Source: Candidatus Geothrix odensensis
GTDB taxonomy: Bacteria; Acidobacteriota; Holophagae; Holophagales; Holophagaceae
Assembly (NCBI GenBank): GCA_016714685.1
Contig: JADKCH010000035.1
Span: 1 to 64,000 of the forward strand
Reading direction: 5' to 3'
DNA length: 64,000 nucleotides
The notes below the pieces were generated by a model that saw only the letters and a list, made by a program, of their open reading frames with translations, ran no database searches and was not told where the DNA came from. This document shows positions 28,982 through 40,309 of this stretch, one piece after another; position 1 is the first letter of the stretch, and each line of letters begins with the position of its first letter. The position numbers and the translations under genes were made by a program.

Positions 28982-29608
28982 ATGGCCGGATCAGCTCAGG
29001 CCCCATCGAGCACCAAGCGCCTGGACCTGGAGCGCCGGGCCTTCCTGGATCTGCTCCGCATGGCCAACACGCTGGCCGAGCCCAAGGAATTGGCCAGGCA
29101 GCTGGTGGTCCTCGCCCAGCACCTGTCCGGCTGCGAGGCCGTGGCCGTCCGGCTCAAGTCCGGGCCCGGCTTCCCCTACGCCGCCCACCTGGGCTTCAAG
29201 ACGGGCTTCATCTCACTGGAGAACGATCTGTGCGCCACCGACGAAGGGGGCCGCCTGCTCAGGGACGCCGATCGCAGGCCGATCCTGGCCTGCCTCTGCG
29301 GCAAGGTGCTCTCCTGCCAGCTGGAGCGCGCCCGGCGGTTCGCCACGGACCGCGGCAGCTTCATCACCACCTCCACCAGTGAGCTGCTGGCCTCTCCAGA
29401 GGCCGGCTGCCTTGGCCAGACCCGCAACCGCTGCTGCGCCGATGGCTACGAGACCCTGGGACTCTTCCCCATCCGCCGGGACGATGTGACCTACGGCCTG
29501 ATCCAGTGCAATGACTCCCGGCCTGGGCGCCTCACGGCGGAAAGCATCGACCTGATGGAGCACTTGGCCGCGAGTGCCGCGCACCTGTTCCAGTTGACCA
29601 TGGCCTGA
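28982..29608 (+). CDS. Stand-alone GAF domain protein, cysteine-rich
   Basis: A 208-aa soluble protein made of a short helix (ERRAFLDLLRMANTLAEPKE) and one GAF domain (VVLAQHLSGCEAVAVRLKSG through ETLGLFPIRRDDVTYGLIQC). It contains ACLCGKVLSC and CLGQTRNRCCADGYET; similar cysteine-bearing GAF domains usually sit N-terminal to sensor kinases. Here no kinase or output domain follows, so it must act in trans, perhaps as a redox or ligand sensor. It lies between glgP and the HDOD gene on the same strand. The ligand is unknown. Confidence 0.8.
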   Translation: MAGSAQAPSSTKRLDLERRAFLDLLRMANTLAEPKELARQLVVLAQHLSGCEAVAVRLKSGPGFPYAAHLGFKTGFISLENDLCATDEGGRLLRDADRRPILACLCGKVLSCQLERARRFATDRGSFITTSTSELLASPEAGCLGQTRNRCCADGYETLGLFPIRRDDVTYGLIQCNDSRPGRLTAESIDLMEHLAASAAHLFQLTMA

Positions 29609-29681
29609 AGCGCCACCGAACTCATGTCCGGGGCCCAGGATGTAGATGAGGTGGGCATGAGGCCCTAGCCCTGGATCCGCC

Positions 29682-30560
29682 ATGCCCATGTCTCCACACG
29701 AAGTCATCCAGAATCTGGGGGAACTGCCGCCCCTGCCCCAGGTGGCCACTCGGGTCATCCGCATCACGGCGGACTCCGACACCTCCACGGACCAGCTCCA
29801 GAACCTGATCCGCACGGACCAGGCCCTCGCCTCGCAGATCCTCAAGGTGGCCAACTCCGCCATGTTCGGCCGGATGCGGGAGGTCACCACCCTGACCCAG
29901 GCGATCCTGACCCTGGGCTTCTCCACCACCCGCAGCGTGGTGCTGGCCTCCAGCGTCAAGAACCTCTTCACCCGGGGCCCGGTAGGCCTGCAGGAACGCA
30001 TCCTCTGGGAGCACGCCCTGGTGGCGGCCCTCACCGGCAGCGCCTTCAGCAAGGCCATGCGCTTCCCCATCGCCGAGGAGGTGTTCCTGGCCGGACTGAT
30101 GCACGACATCGGGAAGAGCGTCATGGTGCTGAAGTTCCCCGAGAGCTACAGCGCCCTGCTGCGGAGGTTGCAGGAAGAGGGCGGCGACGGGCTCGGCATG
30201 GAGCTGGACACCTTCGGGTTCGACCATGCCATGGTGGGCGAAGCCCTGCTGGCCTCCTGGAACCTCGCGGAAGGCCTCGAGGCCGTGGCCCGCTGGCACC
30301 ACGACCCCCTCCAGGCGGCGATGGAGCACCAGCGGCTGGTGGCCCTGGTGGCCCTGGGGAACCAGATGGCCTCCGACCTGCAGGTGGGCATCGGCATGCC
30401 CGATGCCCTTGCCGGCGCCACCTGGGAAGCCATGGACATCCTGCACCTGAACGATGCGACCTACCAGGAGCACCGGACCTCGGCCCTGGAAGCCCTCGAA
30501 CGGGACAAGGCCCTGATCACCGATCTAGGGCTGCCCGGGCGGGGCCAACCAAAACACCCC
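29682..30560 (+). CDS. HDOD domain protein (3' end lost in poly-G tract)
   Basis: HDOD proteins are HD-like signalling modules, usually without proven enzymatic activity, often linked to cyclic di-GMP or stress circuits. The sequence LPPLPQVATRVIRITADSD, QILKVANSAMFG, ILTLGFSTTRSVVLASSVKN, LAGLMHDIGKSVMVLKFPE and VARWHHDP is typical. About 288 residues can be read before the G tract at 30561; the tail ALERDKALITDLGL resembles a normal end for the family, so only a few residues may be missing. No stop codon is visible. Confidence 0.85.
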
Positions 30561-30914
<354 letters not shown>

Positions 30915-30927
30915 CTGTTTGGCACTC

Positions 30928-32064
30928 TTAGGCCAGGCCGAGGCGCTTGAAGGTGCGCTTCTTCCCGTCCTCCACTTCGGGCTGGTCGAAGGGATCCAGG
31001 TCCATGGCGAAGCCCAGAATGCCGATGATGGCCTGCCAGGCCATCATGAAGGCGCCCACCTCATGCTCGGTGAGCGCCGGCATGGGCCAGCGCAGCACTG
31101 GCACCCCGGCGGCCTCCAGGGCCCCCATGGTGCCTTCGGCCTGGGCTCGCAGGATATCGGTCCCCTGCAGCCCGGCCAGGCCCGGATAGGGGGAACCCGG
31201 CGGGGGATCCAGCTTCTCGGGCACCGGGGTCCCGTCCAGGGTCAGCACGATCACGCCAAGGTTGCGCGGTCCAGCCATCCAGCGCTGCAGCTGGCTGTGC
31301 TGGTCCACGGGGCCCACGGCGCGGATGGGGGTGAAGCCCTTGCGGGTGCCATCCTTCGCCACCTTGCCCAGGGACTCGGCCACCAGCTGCACCCACCAGG
31401 CCGAGAGGTTGTCGAGGCGCATGGCATAGGGCATGAGCACCCACTCGGTGATGCCCTGCTGGTGGGCATCCAACAGCAGGGCCACGGTGGCGGCCACACG
31501 GTCGCGCCAGGGGCCCTGATCGGCCTCGAGCTCGGCGGCGACCTCCCGGCCTCCACGCAGGAAGGCCGCGGCATCCCGGCCCATCCAGGCCAGGGGCAGG
31601 GTCCCGATGGGGGTGAAGGCCGAGAAGCGCCCGCCGACCTCCACGGGAATCGGGAGGATGCGGCAGCCGTTCGCCCGCCCCCAGGTGGCCAGGGGATTGG
31701 CGTCGTCCTGGGTGATGAGGATGGGCGCGGCCAGTTCCCCATGGCCCGGCAGGGCCCGCAGCCGGGAGATCCAGGTCCAGAGTTCCAGGGTCTTGCCGCT
31801 CTTGGAGGCCAGGACCAGCTGGTCGCCGGGCTGGAGGCGGAAGTCCGGGGCGGGCTCCGGCGAGGCCAGGGGCACCCAGTTACGGAAGGCCCGCTCATCC
31901 CCGAAGGCCCGCACCAGGGTTTCCGAGGGCAGCAGGGAACCTCCGATGCCGCACCAGAGCAGCCGCTTGCCGGGATCGAGGGTCGGCAGCGCCGGCTCGG
32001 CCACCTGCCGCCAGCCGCCCATGGGGTGGGCGGCGATGCTCCGCCAATGCGCGTGGATGTCCAT
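30928..32064 (-). CDS. pgi: Glucose-6-phosphate isomerase, short type
   Basis: Pgi interconverts glucose-6-phosphate and fructose-6-phosphate. The 378-aa product has paired SIS domains: LLWCGIGGSLLPSETLVRAF, the phosphate loop LVLASKSGKTLELW, DNLSAWWVQLVAESLGK, and LDPFDQPEVEDGKKRTFK near the end, matching the family's closing signature. It is much shorter than the 550-aa E. coli enzyme. The start at 32064 is one base after the glgA stop, giving a tight glgC-glgA-pgi operon. The end abuts the poly-G tract but appears complete. Confidence 0.92.
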   Translation of the reverse strand: MDIHAHWRSIAAHPMGGWRQVAEPALPTLDPGKRLLWCGIGGSLLPSETLVRAFGDERAFRNWVPLASPEPAPDFRLQPGDQLVLASKSGKTLELWTWISRLRALPGHGELAAPILITQDDANPLATWGRANGCRILPIPVEVGGRFSAFTPIGTLPLAWMGRDAAAFLRGGREVAAELEADQGPWRDRVAATVALLLDAHQQGITEWVLMPYAMRLDNLSAWWVQLVAESLGKVAKDGTRKGFTPIRAVGPVDQHSQLQRWMAGPRNLGVIVLTLDGTPVPEKLDPPPGSPYPGLAGLQGTDILRAQAEGTMGALEAAGVPVLRWPMPALTEHEVGAFMMAWQAIIGILGFAMDLDPFDQPEVEDGKKRTFKRLGLA

Positions 32065-32065
32065 C

Positions 32066-33499
32066 TCAGTCCCCCTTCGGTGGAATGGTCGCATAGAGCT
32101 CGAGGTAGGCGCGGGCCGGGCCCTCCCAGCCGAACTCCGCCGCCATGCCACGCCGCTGCACCTGCCGCCAGGCGGCGGGATCCCGGAACAGGGCCAGGGC
32201 CGCGTTGATCGCCTCGCCCAGGGCCAGGCCGTTGGCCCAGTCGAACTGGAAGCCGGTGGCCGTGTCGGCGGCCAGGGTCTCGGGCGTGGCGCCCACCACG
32301 GTGTCGGCCAGTCCGCCGGTGCGGCGCACCAGGGGCAGGGCCCCGTAGGCCTGGGCGTAGAGCTGGGTGAGGCCGCAGGGTTCCTGGCGCGAGGGCACCA
32401 GGATCACGTCCGCCGCCGCGAAGGCCCGGTGGGCGAGGATCTCGTCGTAGCCGATGAAGACGGCGACGCGGCCCGGATGGCGCTGGGCCGCCTGGCGGAA
32501 GGCGCCCTCGGCATGGGAATCCCCGGTGCCCAGGACCGCCAGCTGCCCGCCCTGGCGGACGAGGTGGTCCACGTTGTCCAGCACGAGGTCCAGCCCCTTG
32601 AGGGGATCCAGGCGGCTGATGGCCGCGAAGAGGGGCGCATCCGGGTCCTCCTCTAGGCCCATGCGGCGCTGGAAGTCCGGGCGGTTCGGCACCCGCCGCC
32701 CCGGATGCCTCAGGTCGTAGCGGCTCAGGATGTGGGGGTCCCGCGCCGGGTTCCACACAGTGCGGTCCACACCGTTGAGGATGCCGCGCAGGTCTCCGCT
32801 CCGGTGCGCCAGGAGGCCCTCGAGCCCGTGACCGCCGGCCACCTGGATCTCGCGGGCATAGGTGGGACTCACGGTGCTGATGCGGTCCGCCAGCCGGAGA
32901 CCGGCCTTGAGGAAGCCGATGTCCCCGTGGAATTCGACGCCCTCGGGGGTGAGGGCGTGGCGGGGCAGCCAAAGGTCATTCAGCAGGGTGGCCGGGAAGC
33001 GCCCCTGGAAGGCGATGTTGTGGATGGTCATCACCGTCGCGGGCCGGGGTCCACTCCCATACGCGACATAGGCGGGCATCAGGCCCGTGTGCCAGTCATG
33101 CCCGTGAACCACCTCGGGCCGCCAGCCGGCCACATCCCCAGCGCGGCCCAGGTGCGCCGCCGCCCAGGCCAGGGCCGCGAAGCGCTGGGCCAGGTCCTCG
33201 GGTTGGCCGTAGGGGCCGCCAGGGCGCTCGAAAAAGGCTGGCTGGTCCAGCAGGTAGAGCGGCAGGCCCGGCGCCTCGGCGCGCAGGATCCGGGCGGGGC
33301 CCCCGCCCATGAGGTCCGGCAGCGCCGTGACCTCGCCCTGCAGGGTCACCGCGTCGCAGACCGCGGGATAGGCGGGCAGGAGCAGGCGGACATCGGCGCC
33401 AAGGACACGCATGGCCCTGGGCAGGGCGGCCATCACATCGCCCAGGCCGCCGGTCTTGACGTAGGGGAACAGCTCAGAGGCAACAAACAGGGTTTTCAA
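32066..33499 (-). CDS. glgA: Glycogen synthase, ADP-glucose type
   Basis: GlgA elongates alpha-1,4-glucan from ADP-glucose (GT5). Intact, 477 aa. The ADP-glucose loop FPYVKTGGLGDVMAALPRAM is at the N-terminus; ATVMTIHNIAFQGRFPATLL, then in the second Rossmann domain FAAISRLDPLKGLDLVLDNV and the acceptor-loop segment PSRQEPCGLTQLYAQAYG with the conserved Glu. Four bases after glgC and one base before pgi. Confidence 0.96.
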   Translation of the reverse strand: MKTLFVASELFPYVKTGGLGDVMAALPRAMRVLGADVRLLLPAYPAVCDAVTLQGEVTALPDLMGGGPARILRAEAPGLPLYLLDQPAFFERPGGPYGQPEDLAQRFAALAWAAAHLGRAGDVAGWRPEVVHGHDWHTGLMPAYVAYGSGPRPATVMTIHNIAFQGRFPATLLNDLWLPRHALTPEGVEFHGDIGFLKAGLRLADRISTVSPTYAREIQVAGGHGLEGLLAHRSGDLRGILNGVDRTVWNPARDPHILSRYDLRHPGRRVPNRPDFQRRMGLEEDPDAPLFAAISRLDPLKGLDLVLDNVDHLVRQGGQLAVLGTGDSHAEGAFRQAAQRHPGRVAVFIGYDEILAHRAFAAADVILVPSRQEPCGLTQLYAQAYGALPLVRRTGGLADTVVGATPETLAADTATGFQFDWANGLALGEAINAALALFRDPAAWRQVQRRGMAAEFGWEGPARAYLELYATIPPKGD

Positions 33500-33503
33500 A
33501 AGG

Positions 33504-34769
33504 CTAGCGCTCCAGCTGATCCAGCATGCGCTGGGAGATCAGCGTAACGCCAGCGTCCGTGCGGTAGAAGCGCCGGCTGTCCTCTTCGGGATCCTCACCC
33601 ACGACCAGCCCCTCCGGAATGCGGCAGTCCCGGGCCACGATGCAGCGGCGCAGGCGGGCATGGCGGCCGATGTCGCAGTTCGGCAGGATCATGGCGCCGT
33701 CCAGGCGGGCGTGGGAGTGCACGAAGACCCGGCTCGAGAGCAGGGAGTGGTGCACGTGGGCACCGGAGATCACGCAGGCGCCCGACACCAGGCTGGAGAG
33801 CGCCACGCCGTTGCGCATCTCGCCGGCATGGACGAACTTCGCCGGAGGCAGCTGCTCCTGGTGGGTGGTGATGGGCCAGGCCTCGTCGTAGAGGTTCAGG
33901 GCGGGCAGCACGCTGGTGAGGTCCATGTTGGCCTCCCAGTAGGAATCCACGCTGCCCACGTCCCGCCAGTAGGGTTCCGGGTGCCCGGCGTTCGGGATGC
34001 AGCTGCTCTCGAAGCGGTGGGCGAAGACCCGGGCCTGCGCCACGATCCTGGGGATGATGTCCTTGCCGAAGTCATGGCCCGAGTTCGGATCCTCGGCATC
34101 GAGCCGCAGCTGCTCGTACAGGAAGTCCGCCTTGAAGAGGTAGATGCCCATGGAGGCGAAGGCCTTATCCGGTTTTCCGGGAATCGCCGGGGGATCGTCC
34201 GGCTTCTCCACGAAGGACACGATGCGGTCCTGGTCGTCCACGTGGGCGATTCCGAAACCCCGCGCCGCATCCCGGGGCACCTCCAGGCAGGCGATGGTCA
34301 TGTCCGCCTGGTTCTCGAGGTGGTCCCGCAGGAACACCTTGTAGTCCATGCGGTAGATGTGGTCCCCGGCCAGGATCAGCACGTTCTTGGGGTTGGCCGA
34401 CTGGATGTTGCCCATGTTCTGGTAGACGGCGTCCGCCGTGCCGCTGTACCAGGCGTTCTTGTCGAAGCTCTGCTGCGCCGGCAGCACATGCACGTACTCG
34501 TTCAGCTTGCCGGGCAGGAAGGTCCAGCCGAACTGGAGGTGCTCGAGCAGCTTGTGCGAGTTGTACTGCGTGAGCACCATGATCCGGCGGAAGCCCGAGT
34601 TCACGCAGTTCGACAGGGTGAAGTCGATGATGCGGTACTTGCCGCCGAAATCGAGGCCCGGCTTCGAGTAGTGGTCCGTGAGGTCCATCAGGCGCTTGCC
34701 GCGCCCGCCGGCCATCACCAGCGCGATGGTGTGGCGGGGGGAGAGTCGCGATTCCGAGATCGTCTGCAT
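33504..34769 (-). CDS. glgC: Glucose-1-phosphate adenylyltransferase
   Basis: GlgC makes ADP-glucose from ATP and glucose-1-phosphate, the committed step of glycogen synthesis. Intact, 421 aa. Nucleotide loop ALVMAGGRGKRLMDLTDHYS, substrate region KPGLDFGGKYRIIDFTLSNC, AWYSGTADAVYQNM, ILAGDHIYRMDY (metal Asp), FVEKPDDPP (sugar-phosphate site Lys) and a left-handed beta-helix C-terminus. First gene of the leftward glgC-glgA-pgi operon; its promoter should lie within the 25-bp gap and the first part of the divergent small gene. Confidence 0.97.
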   Translation of the reverse strand: MQTISESRLSPRHTIALVMAGGRGKRLMDLTDHYSKPGLDFGGKYRIIDFTLSNCVNSGFRRIMVLTQYNSHKLLEHLQFGWTFLPGKLNEYVHVLPAQQSFDKNAWYSGTADAVYQNMGNIQSANPKNVLILAGDHIYRMDYKVFLRDHLENQADMTIACLEVPRDAARGFGIAHVDDQDRIVSFVEKPDDPPAIPGKPDKAFASMGIYLFKADFLYEQLRLDAEDPNSGHDFGKDIIPRIVAQARVFAHRFESSCIPNAGHPEPYWRDVGSVDSYWEANMDLTSVLPALNLYDEAWPITTHQEQLPPAKFVHAGEMRNGVALSSLVSGACVISGAHVHHSLLSSRVFVHSHARLDGAMILPNCDIGRHARLRRCIVARDCRIPEGLVVGEDPEEDSRRFYRTDAGVTLISQRMLDQLER

Positions 34770-34794
34770 GGAAGTCCTCGGGTGGCCTGTGGGA

Positions 34795-35052
34795 ATGATA
34801 GCCGTGGATGCTGAGTACGGAAGGACTTACCCTTATCGGGTGCGACGCGCAGATCCCCTTCCCACTCCAGCAGAGGGCTTGGCCCTTTGCCGGGAACTGT
34901 ACCTGGACGGAACGGGGCTGCGGCTGATGCTCCACCTGCTTCCGGCCGGTGCCACCGAGGATGATGCCCTGAAGCTGCGGGACCGCCTGAAGCGCGCCCA
35001 GCGACGCCCGAGTCGGTGCATGGCCGAGCAGGATGAGGCTGCAGACGGATGA
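34795..35052 (+). CDS. Small protein of unknown function, paired with degenerate nucleotidyltransferase
   Basis: An 85-aa product from ATG 34795 (a GTG at 34804 is an alternative). It begins MIAVDAEYGRTYPYRVRRAD, has a helical middle (AEGLALCRELYLDGTGLRLM) and a charged end (LKLRDRLKRAQRRPSR). No family recognised. Its stop overlaps the ATG of the next gene (ATGA), so the two are translationally coupled. The pair is the only plus-strand coding between two leftward operons. The existence of the gene is supported mainly by that coupling. Confidence 0.55.
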   Translation: MIAVDAEYGRTYPYRVRRADPLPTPAEGLALCRELYLDGTGLRLMLHLLPAGATEDDALKLRDRLKRAQRRPSRCMAEQDEAADG

Positions 35053-35567
35053 TCGATCCCAAGCTCGTCTCCCATCTACAATTCCAAAAAGTGGAGCATT
35101 GCCTCATCGGCGGCTTGGCCCTCGCCGCCTGGGGCGTGGTTCGCTATACAGCAGGCGCGGATCTGCTCACCCTGGATCCCCGGATTCTGGACCCGTCCCT
35201 CTGGTCTGACTGGGGAACCCGGGGCCCAAGAATCACCCGAGGAGACTCGGAGGATCCCCTGGGCGGCGTAGTCCGATTCGCAGGTCCACCAAGACAGGAC
35301 CTGATCCTGGGACGAGGTGCGGCCGCCCGGATCGCACTGGAGACCGCAGAACGATCCGAGGCGTTTCCCTGCCCCGTGGCCTCCCCCCTCGGGCTCATCC
35401 TCCTGAAGCTCGAAGCCGGCAGTCCCCAGGATGCGGCCGACATCCTGGCCCTGCTCGGAAATGCACAGGCCCTCGATCGCCCCAGCCTGCGGGCCGAGGT
35501 AACCACCCAGGCAGCCCGGCTGACCGGCGATGCCAAGGCATTCTGGACAAAAATCTCAGCCCTCTGA
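35049..35567 (+). CDS. Nucleotidyltransferase-fold protein with altered active site
   Basis: A 172-aa protein resembling the minimal nucleotidyltransferase group (AbiEii/DUF6036-like): EHCLIGGLALAAWGVVRYTA near the start and VASPLGLILLKLEAGSPQDA with a following Asp/Ile helix (ADILALLG), where the family has a Lys and QDxxDI. The catalytic strand, usually TxDxDLL, reads TAGADLL, so the first metal-binding Asp is Gly. Enzymatic activity is therefore doubtful. Related proteins act in toxin-antitoxin or phage-abortive systems, but here that is only a possibility. It converges on aat with a 12-bp overlap. Confidence 0.65.
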   Translation: MIDPKLVSHLQFQKVEHCLIGGLALAAWGVVRYTAGADLLTLDPRILDPSLWSDWGTRGPRITRGDSEDPLGGVVRFAGPPRQDLILGRGAAARIALETAERSEAFPCPVASPLGLILLKLEAGSPQDAADILALLGNAQALDRPSLRAEVTTQAARLTGDAKAFWTKISAL

Positions 35568-36217
35568 CCAGTCCCCAGCGCGGTCGCCAGCCTTGAGCGC
35601 CAGGGCGAGTTCCATCAGGAAGAGCGGCCTCGGCACGCTCTGGAAGCCGTAGCCCACCAGGCCCTCGTGGGGGAGCTGGCCATCCAGCAGGCTGAAACCC
35701 CAGGCCGCGAGGCGCGCGTCCAGGGCCGCCAGGGCCGCGCGGCTGGCTTCGGGTTCCAGGCTGAACATGCTCTCCCCGAAGAAGGCCCCGCCCAGCGACA
35801 CGCCATAGAGCCCGCCCCGCAGGTCGCCATCGCGCCAGGCCTCCACGCTGTGCGCGTACCCAGCGCGGTGGAGGGCAACATAGGCCGAGCGCATCTCGGG
35901 CGTGATCCAGGTGCCGTCCTGGCCGGGGCGCGGCACCCGGGAGCAGTGGCCGATGACGGCCTCGAAGGCCGTGTCGAAGCGGATCTCGAAGGGGTGCTGG
36001 CGCAGGCTGCGGCGGGTCCGGGCGGACAGGTGCAGGTGCCCGGGCCGCAGCAGGGCCCGCTCCGGCGGCGACCACCAGAGGAGGGGATCGCCTTCGCCGT
36101 ACCAGGGGAAGATGCCGCTGCGGTAGGCCAGCAGGAGGCGCTCGAGGCTGAGGTCGCCGCCGATGGCCAGGAGCCCGTCCTCCGCCAGCTCCGGGTCCGG
36201 GAAGACCAGCTCCGACC

Positions 36218-36236
<19 letters not shown>
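35556..36236 (-). CDS. aat: Leucyl/phenylalanyl-tRNA--protein transferase
   Basis: Aat adds Leu or Phe from aminoacyl-tRNA to proteins with N-terminal Arg or Lys, creating ClpS-recognised N-degrons. 226 aa, normal. Motifs: FPDPELAEDGLLAIGGDLS, LLLAYRSGIFPWYGEGDPLL, WWSPPERALL, TWITPEMRSAYVALHRAGYA, HSVEAW, GGLYGVSLGGAFFGESMFS and LLDGQLPHEGLVGYGF. It is last in a leftward clpS-clpA-aat operon and overlaps the clpA end by 19 bp. Confidence 0.96.
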
Positions 36237-38453
<2,217 letters not shown>

Positions 38454-38461
<8 letters not shown>

Positions 38462-38770
38462 GTTCGGCCTCCACCGTAAGCAGCAGGGGGAAACCCTCCC
38501 GCTCGGCCAGCTGACGCCCCCGCTCGGCCCGGGTCTCGGCCACGTCCTTGGTGTAGACGCCTGCCACGCCCACGCCAGCCCGGTGCACTGCCAGCATGAT
38601 GGCCGTGGCCTCGGGTTCCGGCTTCCGGAAGACGCTCTTCAGGAGGAATACCACGAACTCCTGCGGTGGTGTAGTCGTCGTTGGAGCAGGACCTTCCACA
38701 TCCCCGGCTCCCGCAATTTCGCGCGCCTCCGGGTGAGGACCTGGCCGTCTTCCTTTACCTGCCTGGCCAT
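38454..38770 (-). CDS. clpS: ClpS adaptor protein (two one-base insertions)
   Basis: ClpS delivers N-degron substrates to ClpA. ATG at 38770 gives MARQVKEDGQVLTRRRAKLR, then EPGMWKVLL. In the next frame comes NDDYTT, the ClpS signature, and in a third frame QEFVVFLLKSVFRKPEPEAT, AIMLAVHRAGVGVAGVYTKD and VAETRAERGRQLAERE. The three frames fit two extra bases close together (about 38660-38690), giving about 104 aa. VAGVYTKDVAETRA is the family's ClpA-binding region. The operon with clpA and aat confirms the identity. Confidence 0.92.
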
Positions 38771-38830
38771 GAATGATGCCTCCGGGGCATCAGGATAGCG
38801 TGTGGGTCGCGGAGGCGGCTTCGTCCCCTT

Positions 38831-40255
38831 TTATCGCCCTTTTCCCGCAGAGGTCTTGGCGGTTGACTCCGAGCCGCCCCGAATCCGCCACACCCAGTCG
38901 CCCCGCCGGATGGCATCGTCGCCGCTGCCGGGCTGTCCTCCCTCATCCGTGCCATTCCAGCCCAGACTGTAGAGCACGTAGCCGCCTTCTGGGGTGCGCA
39001 GGTAGCGCAGGGGTTGTCCGCCAATCACATCCATCGGCAGGGGCACGCCGAGCTCCGCAAGCCGCTCCGGATAGCTGCCCTTGGCGCGATGGTGGCGCTC
39101 CAGGTCGCAGGCGATCCGAGCTTCCGTGTAGTCGGCCTGGAAGCGGGCGACCCGGATGTTCTGGGCGGCCAGTGCTGGCGCGGAGACCGACACCAAAAAA
39201 GCATAGGGATGGCGACTCGGCTTGAAGTGATCCTTCAAGGCCTCCTCCTGCCGACGAGGATCCATGCGATGTGCGGCCAGATCGATGGGGCCAGACATTG
39301 TTTCCCTCAGGGCCCTGCTTCCGCGCGCCGCATTTTGCAGCAGCCATCCCCGCGGAACGAACAGCCAGCGGAAGCACAAGACGGCCTTGGAAGGCGAAGC
39401 GGAAGCATCCCCGAAGACACTGCGATACGGATCCAGGGACCAGAATGGTGCGTTCATGATTTGCGAAGAAAAGGATCGGATGAACGTCCCTTCTGCCCGC
39501 CAGGACCGGTCCATGGGAGCCAGAAAGTCGATCCGGGCCAGCGCCCCGTGGAGAGTATCGAGTTGAGCGCTGCTCCAAGCATGGGTTTCCAGCCCTTCCC
39601 AAATAGGCTGGAGCGCCATCCCGGCATAGGCCATGCGCAGGAGCTGGCATAGCAGGATGGGTTCCTTTTCGAAGTGTTGAACCAGGCGCAGTAGGGTACA
39701 GACATCCTCGAAGGCGGCCTCCGTGCGGCCATCTTTCAGGGCCACCAGGGCCCGGAGCTGCAGCAGGCGTCCTGCGGCCCGGAAACCCAGCAGGTTGGGG
39801 ATGAGGGGGTCGGGGTATCGCGCGTAGTCGATGGCCAGCCGGCTGCCGGGCCGCTTGGAGGCCTGGACGATTTCGTCCAGGGAGTCCCTGTAGCCCTCCA
39901 ATCCTTTCCTTAAGTCCAGGCCCGGAAAGATGGGTCGGTAAGCCTCAAGGTTGGTGCGCTGGCCTTCCCGCCAATCCGCCCCTATTTTGGCAGGCCAATG
40001 TTCGGGAAGCGTCATCAGGGGCGTGGTACCCGCGGCGGCCGCAGCGATGCGGGGAACCGATGCGAAATTCTCACCATCGGGAATCAAGGGCGGCGCGAAG
40101 CCGGCCAGCGTGGCTGGTTGGCCGGCCGCAAGATCTTCCTCCAGTAAGGCCTTCCAGGCACGGTTGCCCCGCCAGTTCTCCACCCAGTGGAACAGCACCA
40201 GGAGAACCAACAGGCCGGCGAACACCTTTGAGGTATGGCGGAGGAACGTTTTCAT
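38831..40255 (-). CDS. Membrane-anchored protein of unknown function with pseudopilin-like C-terminal segment
   Basis: A 474-aa protein starting MKTFLRHTSKVFAGLLVLLV at 40255 (a TTG at 40273 is an alternative). The N-terminal hydrophobic helix should anchor it in the inner membrane with a periplasmic body; most of the rest is predicted helical (DGRTEAAFEDVCTLLRLVQH). Near the end it reads ARIACDLERHHRAKGSYPER and LRYLRTPEGGYVLYSLGWNG, which resembles the globular part of type II secretion pseudopilins. I do not know a named family. It lies upstream of clpS and downstream of the sigma/anti-sigma pair, same strand. Confidence 0.75.
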   Translation of the reverse strand: MKTFLRHTSKVFAGLLVLLVLFHWVENWRGNRAWKALLEEDLAAGQPATLAGFAPPLIPDGENFASVPRIAAAAAGTTPLMTLPEHWPAKIGADWREGQRTNLEAYRPIFPGLDLRKGLEGYRDSLDEIVQASKRPGSRLAIDYARYPDPLIPNLLGFRAAGRLLQLRALVALKDGRTEAAFEDVCTLLRLVQHFEKEPILLCQLLRMAYAGMALQPIWEGLETHAWSSAQLDTLHGALARIDFLAPMDRSWRAEGTFIRSFSSQIMNAPFWSLDPYRSVFGDASASPSKAVLCFRWLFVPRGWLLQNAARGSRALRETMSGPIDLAAHRMDPRRQEEALKDHFKPSRHPYAFLVSVSAPALAAQNIRVARFQADYTEARIACDLERHHRAKGSYPERLAELGVPLPMDVIGGQPLRYLRTPEGGYVLYSLGWNGTDEGGQPGSGDDAIRRGDWVWRIRGGSESTAKTSAGKGR

Positions 40256-40309
40256 GGGGGCTCCAGAAACCAACTTGCTACCCGTGAATACCGGCCTGGC
40301 CAGGAAAGG

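Noticed and set aside
34795..35567. Definite toxin-antitoxin system
   Set aside because: The small protein has no recognised antitoxin domain, and the nucleotidyltransferase lacks an active-site Asp. Only a possible relation is stated.
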